Shown here: one piece after another, positions 62,773 through 64,000 of the stretch
Numbering within the stretch: the stretch's first letter is position 1
Layout of the letters: each line of letters starts with the position of its first letter
Assembly: GCF_051251125.1 (NCBI RefSeq)
Contig: NZ_JBPCZL010000002.1
Source of the DNA: Carnimonas bestiolae
GTDB lineage: Bacteria > Pseudomonadota > Gammaproteobacteria > Pseudomonadales > Halomonadaceae
Direction: 5' to 3' (one strand)
Length of the DNA stretch: 64,000 bases
Notes under the pieces: generated by a model
Database searches by the model: none
Told to the model about the DNA's origin: nothing
The model's input: only the letters and a program-made list of their open reading frames with translations
Program-made: the position numbers and the translations under genes

Positions 62773-63768
62773 CTACACTCGATTCTCGCACTCTCGCCCA
62801 GCCACGAAGTCTTCGAGGTTGCCAAGCGTGGTGTGGGCGATTTCATGCAGGGCTTCTTCGGTAAAGAAGCCTTGATGGCCGGTGATGAGCACGTTCGGGA
62901 AGCTCATCAGGCGCACGAACTGATCGTCGTCGATAAAGGTTTCTTCGCGGTTTTTGAAGAACAGCGGTTCTTCGTTTTCGTAGACATCAATGGCGAGGCC
63001 GCCGAGCTGCCCGCTTTTAAGTGCGCCGATAACCGCCTGAGTGTCGATCAGGCCGCCGCGTGAGGTGTTAATCAGCAGCACGCCTTTCTTCATCTGTGGA
63101 AGCGTGTCGCTGTTGATCAGATGATGGGTCGATTCGAGCAGCGGGCAGTGCAGGCTGATCACGTCGGAGGCTTCGAGCAGCTGGGGTAATTCGACCAGTG
63201 TGCCGATGTCGCGAAACTCATCGCTGGGGAAGGGATCGCTGCCAATCACGTTGCAGCCGAGCCCTTTGAAGATGCGCGCGGTGGCTAGCCCGATGCGACC
63301 GGTGCCAACAATGCCGACCGTTTTGCCGTGTAGATTGCGTCCGAGCAGGCCATCCAGCGCGAAGTTGCCGTCGCGTGCGCGGGTGTAGGCGCGATGAATA
63401 TGGCGGTTGAGGGTCATGGTCAGCGCTAGCGCATGTTCGGCGACGGCGGGCGGCGAGTAGGCCGGCACTCGGGCCACGAACATGCCGAGCTGGTGGGCAG
63501 TGTCCAGATCGACGTTGTTGAAGCCGGCGCAGCGTAACAGCACCGCCTTTACACCGTAGCCGTGCAGCTGTTCGAGCACGTGTCGATCGAGGGTATCGTT
63601 GACAAACACGCATACCGCGTCGCTGTCGTGGGCAAGGGCAACGGTGTCTATATCGAGCGCGGCTTCCTGGTAGACGAATTCGCGAGAGTTATCGGAGGGA
63701 AAACTAGCGGCGGCGTGATCAAAAGAGTGCTGATCGTAACGGTGGGCGCTGAAAAAGGTAATTTTCAT
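62773..63768 (-). CDS. ldhA: D-2-hydroxyacid dehydrogenase, D-lactate dehydrogenase type
   Basis: A 331-residue NAD-dependent D-lactate dehydrogenase. The NAD fold motif is GIVGTGRIGLATARIF; the catalytic Arg is in INTSRGGLID, Glu in VYENEEPLF and His in TGHQGFFTEEAL. FSAHRYDQHSF at the start resembles fermentative LdhA. Other 2-hydroxyacid dehydrogenases have similar motifs, but YENEEPLFF and the length favour LdhA. The gene is followed by the dispersed repeat, and its upstream side borders the heptanucleotide array. Confidence 0.88.
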   Translation of the reverse strand: MKITFFSAHRYDQHSFDHAAASFPSDNSREFVYQEAALDIDTVALAHDSDAVCVFVNDTLDRHVLEQLHGYGVKAVLLRCAGFNNVDLDTAHQLGMFVARVPAYSPPAVAEHALALTMTLNRHIHRAYTRARDGNFALDGLLGRNLHGKTVGIVGTGRIGLATARIFKGLGCNVIGSDPFPSDEFRDIGTLVELPQLLEASDVISLHCPLLESTHHLINSDTLPQMKKGVLLINTSRGGLIDTQAVIGALKSGQLGGLAIDVYENEEPLFFKNREETFIDDDQFVRLMSFPNVLITGHQGFFTEEALHEIAHTTLGNLEDFVAGRECENRV

Positions 63769-63892
63769 AAGCGTGGTCTCTCGCGTAGGGAAATGCCTGG
63801 CGCCACTTTACGCCCTTGCTGTTGCGATAAGCGAGTGATTATTCAGCGACATTTTGACAGAGGCGAAGCTGGTTCGATCATTGCACCTCGCA
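63769..63892. other. Upstream region of the lactate dehydrogenase gene
   Basis: About 120 bases between ldhA and the heptanucleotide array; must hold the ldhA promoter. Nothing more is recognised. Confidence 0.4.
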
Positions 63893-64000
63893 CCTCGCAC
63901 CTCGCACCTCGCACCTCGCACCTCGCACCTCGCACCTCGCACCTCGCACCTCGCACCTCGCACCTCGCACCTCGCACCTCGCACCTCGCACCTCGCACCT
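63893..64000. repeat. GCACCTC heptanucleotide tandem array (runs off the window)
   Basis: 108 bases of the unit GCACCTC, more than 15 perfect copies, without interruption, reaching the last base. Because 7 is not a multiple of 3, changes in copy number would shift any reading frame crossing it. The array is about 125 bases upstream of ldhA on the minus strand. Confidence 0.97.

Overview
The window looks like chromosomal DNA of a gammaproteobacterium of moderate-to-high GC. The gene set and order (mnmG-rsmG-parA-parB-atpIBEFHAGDC-glmU-glmR-glmS, pqiABC, hemJ, erpA, an NrtR-controlled NAD operon) fit the Oceanospirillales/Halomonadaceae-Pseudomonas side of the class. The genus is an inference; no rRNA or tRNA gene is present to fix it.

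Layout. 1-595 is AT-rich DNA with no gene I can defend. 596-2310: surE and an ScsC-like DsbA-family lipoprotein, closed by a strong terminator. 2358-8056 (minus): nrtR-nadA-nadB-nadC-cysteine desulfurase, a quinolinate/NAD operon headed by its probable NAD-sensing repressor. 8436-12114: pqiABC lipid-transport operon. 12368-16660: ugpBAEC glycerol-3-phosphate ABC transporter behind a three-repeat Pho box. 17059-21879: four overlapping genes (SbnB-like, SbnH/Y4yA-like, SbnA-like, MATE exporter) that look like a 2,3-diaminopropionate-based siderophore or metallophore module lacking its NIS synthetases. 21907-30325 (minus): rlmJ, an OmpA-family protein, rdgB-hemW, a P-loop kinase-like gene, hemL, thiD-thiE, hemJ. 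30858-31211: erpA.

31540-31950 carries a cluster of DnaA-box-like sequences beside an AT-rich stretch and is a good candidate for oriC. To its right, mnmG, rsmG, parAB and the complete F1Fo ATP synthase operon run away from it; to its left most genes run the other way, as expected for a bidirectional origin. glmU, a DeoR-type regulator (glmR) and glmS follow. The glmS 3' end is the usual Tn7 attachment region, and what lies beyond it (an AT-richer GNAT gene, then a copper module of a TonB receptor with a His/Met-rich 13-residue tandem repeat plus a DUF2946 protein) looks accessory.

53024-62440 (minus) is a nitrate-assimilation region: nasR, then an operon made of a single 1397-codon gene fusing a NasB-like flavoprotein to NirB and NirD, then nasA and the siroheme methyltransferase cobA. 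The 0.5 kb between nasR and the operon reads as a complete control region: an NtrC-like site, a sigma-54 -24/-12 promoter, two small hairpins with A-N-N-G-N-N hexaloops (the ANTAR target pattern), the second overlapping a long intrinsic terminator. The window ends with a D-lactate dehydrogenase-type gene and a GCACCTC heptanucleotide tandem array that runs off the edge.
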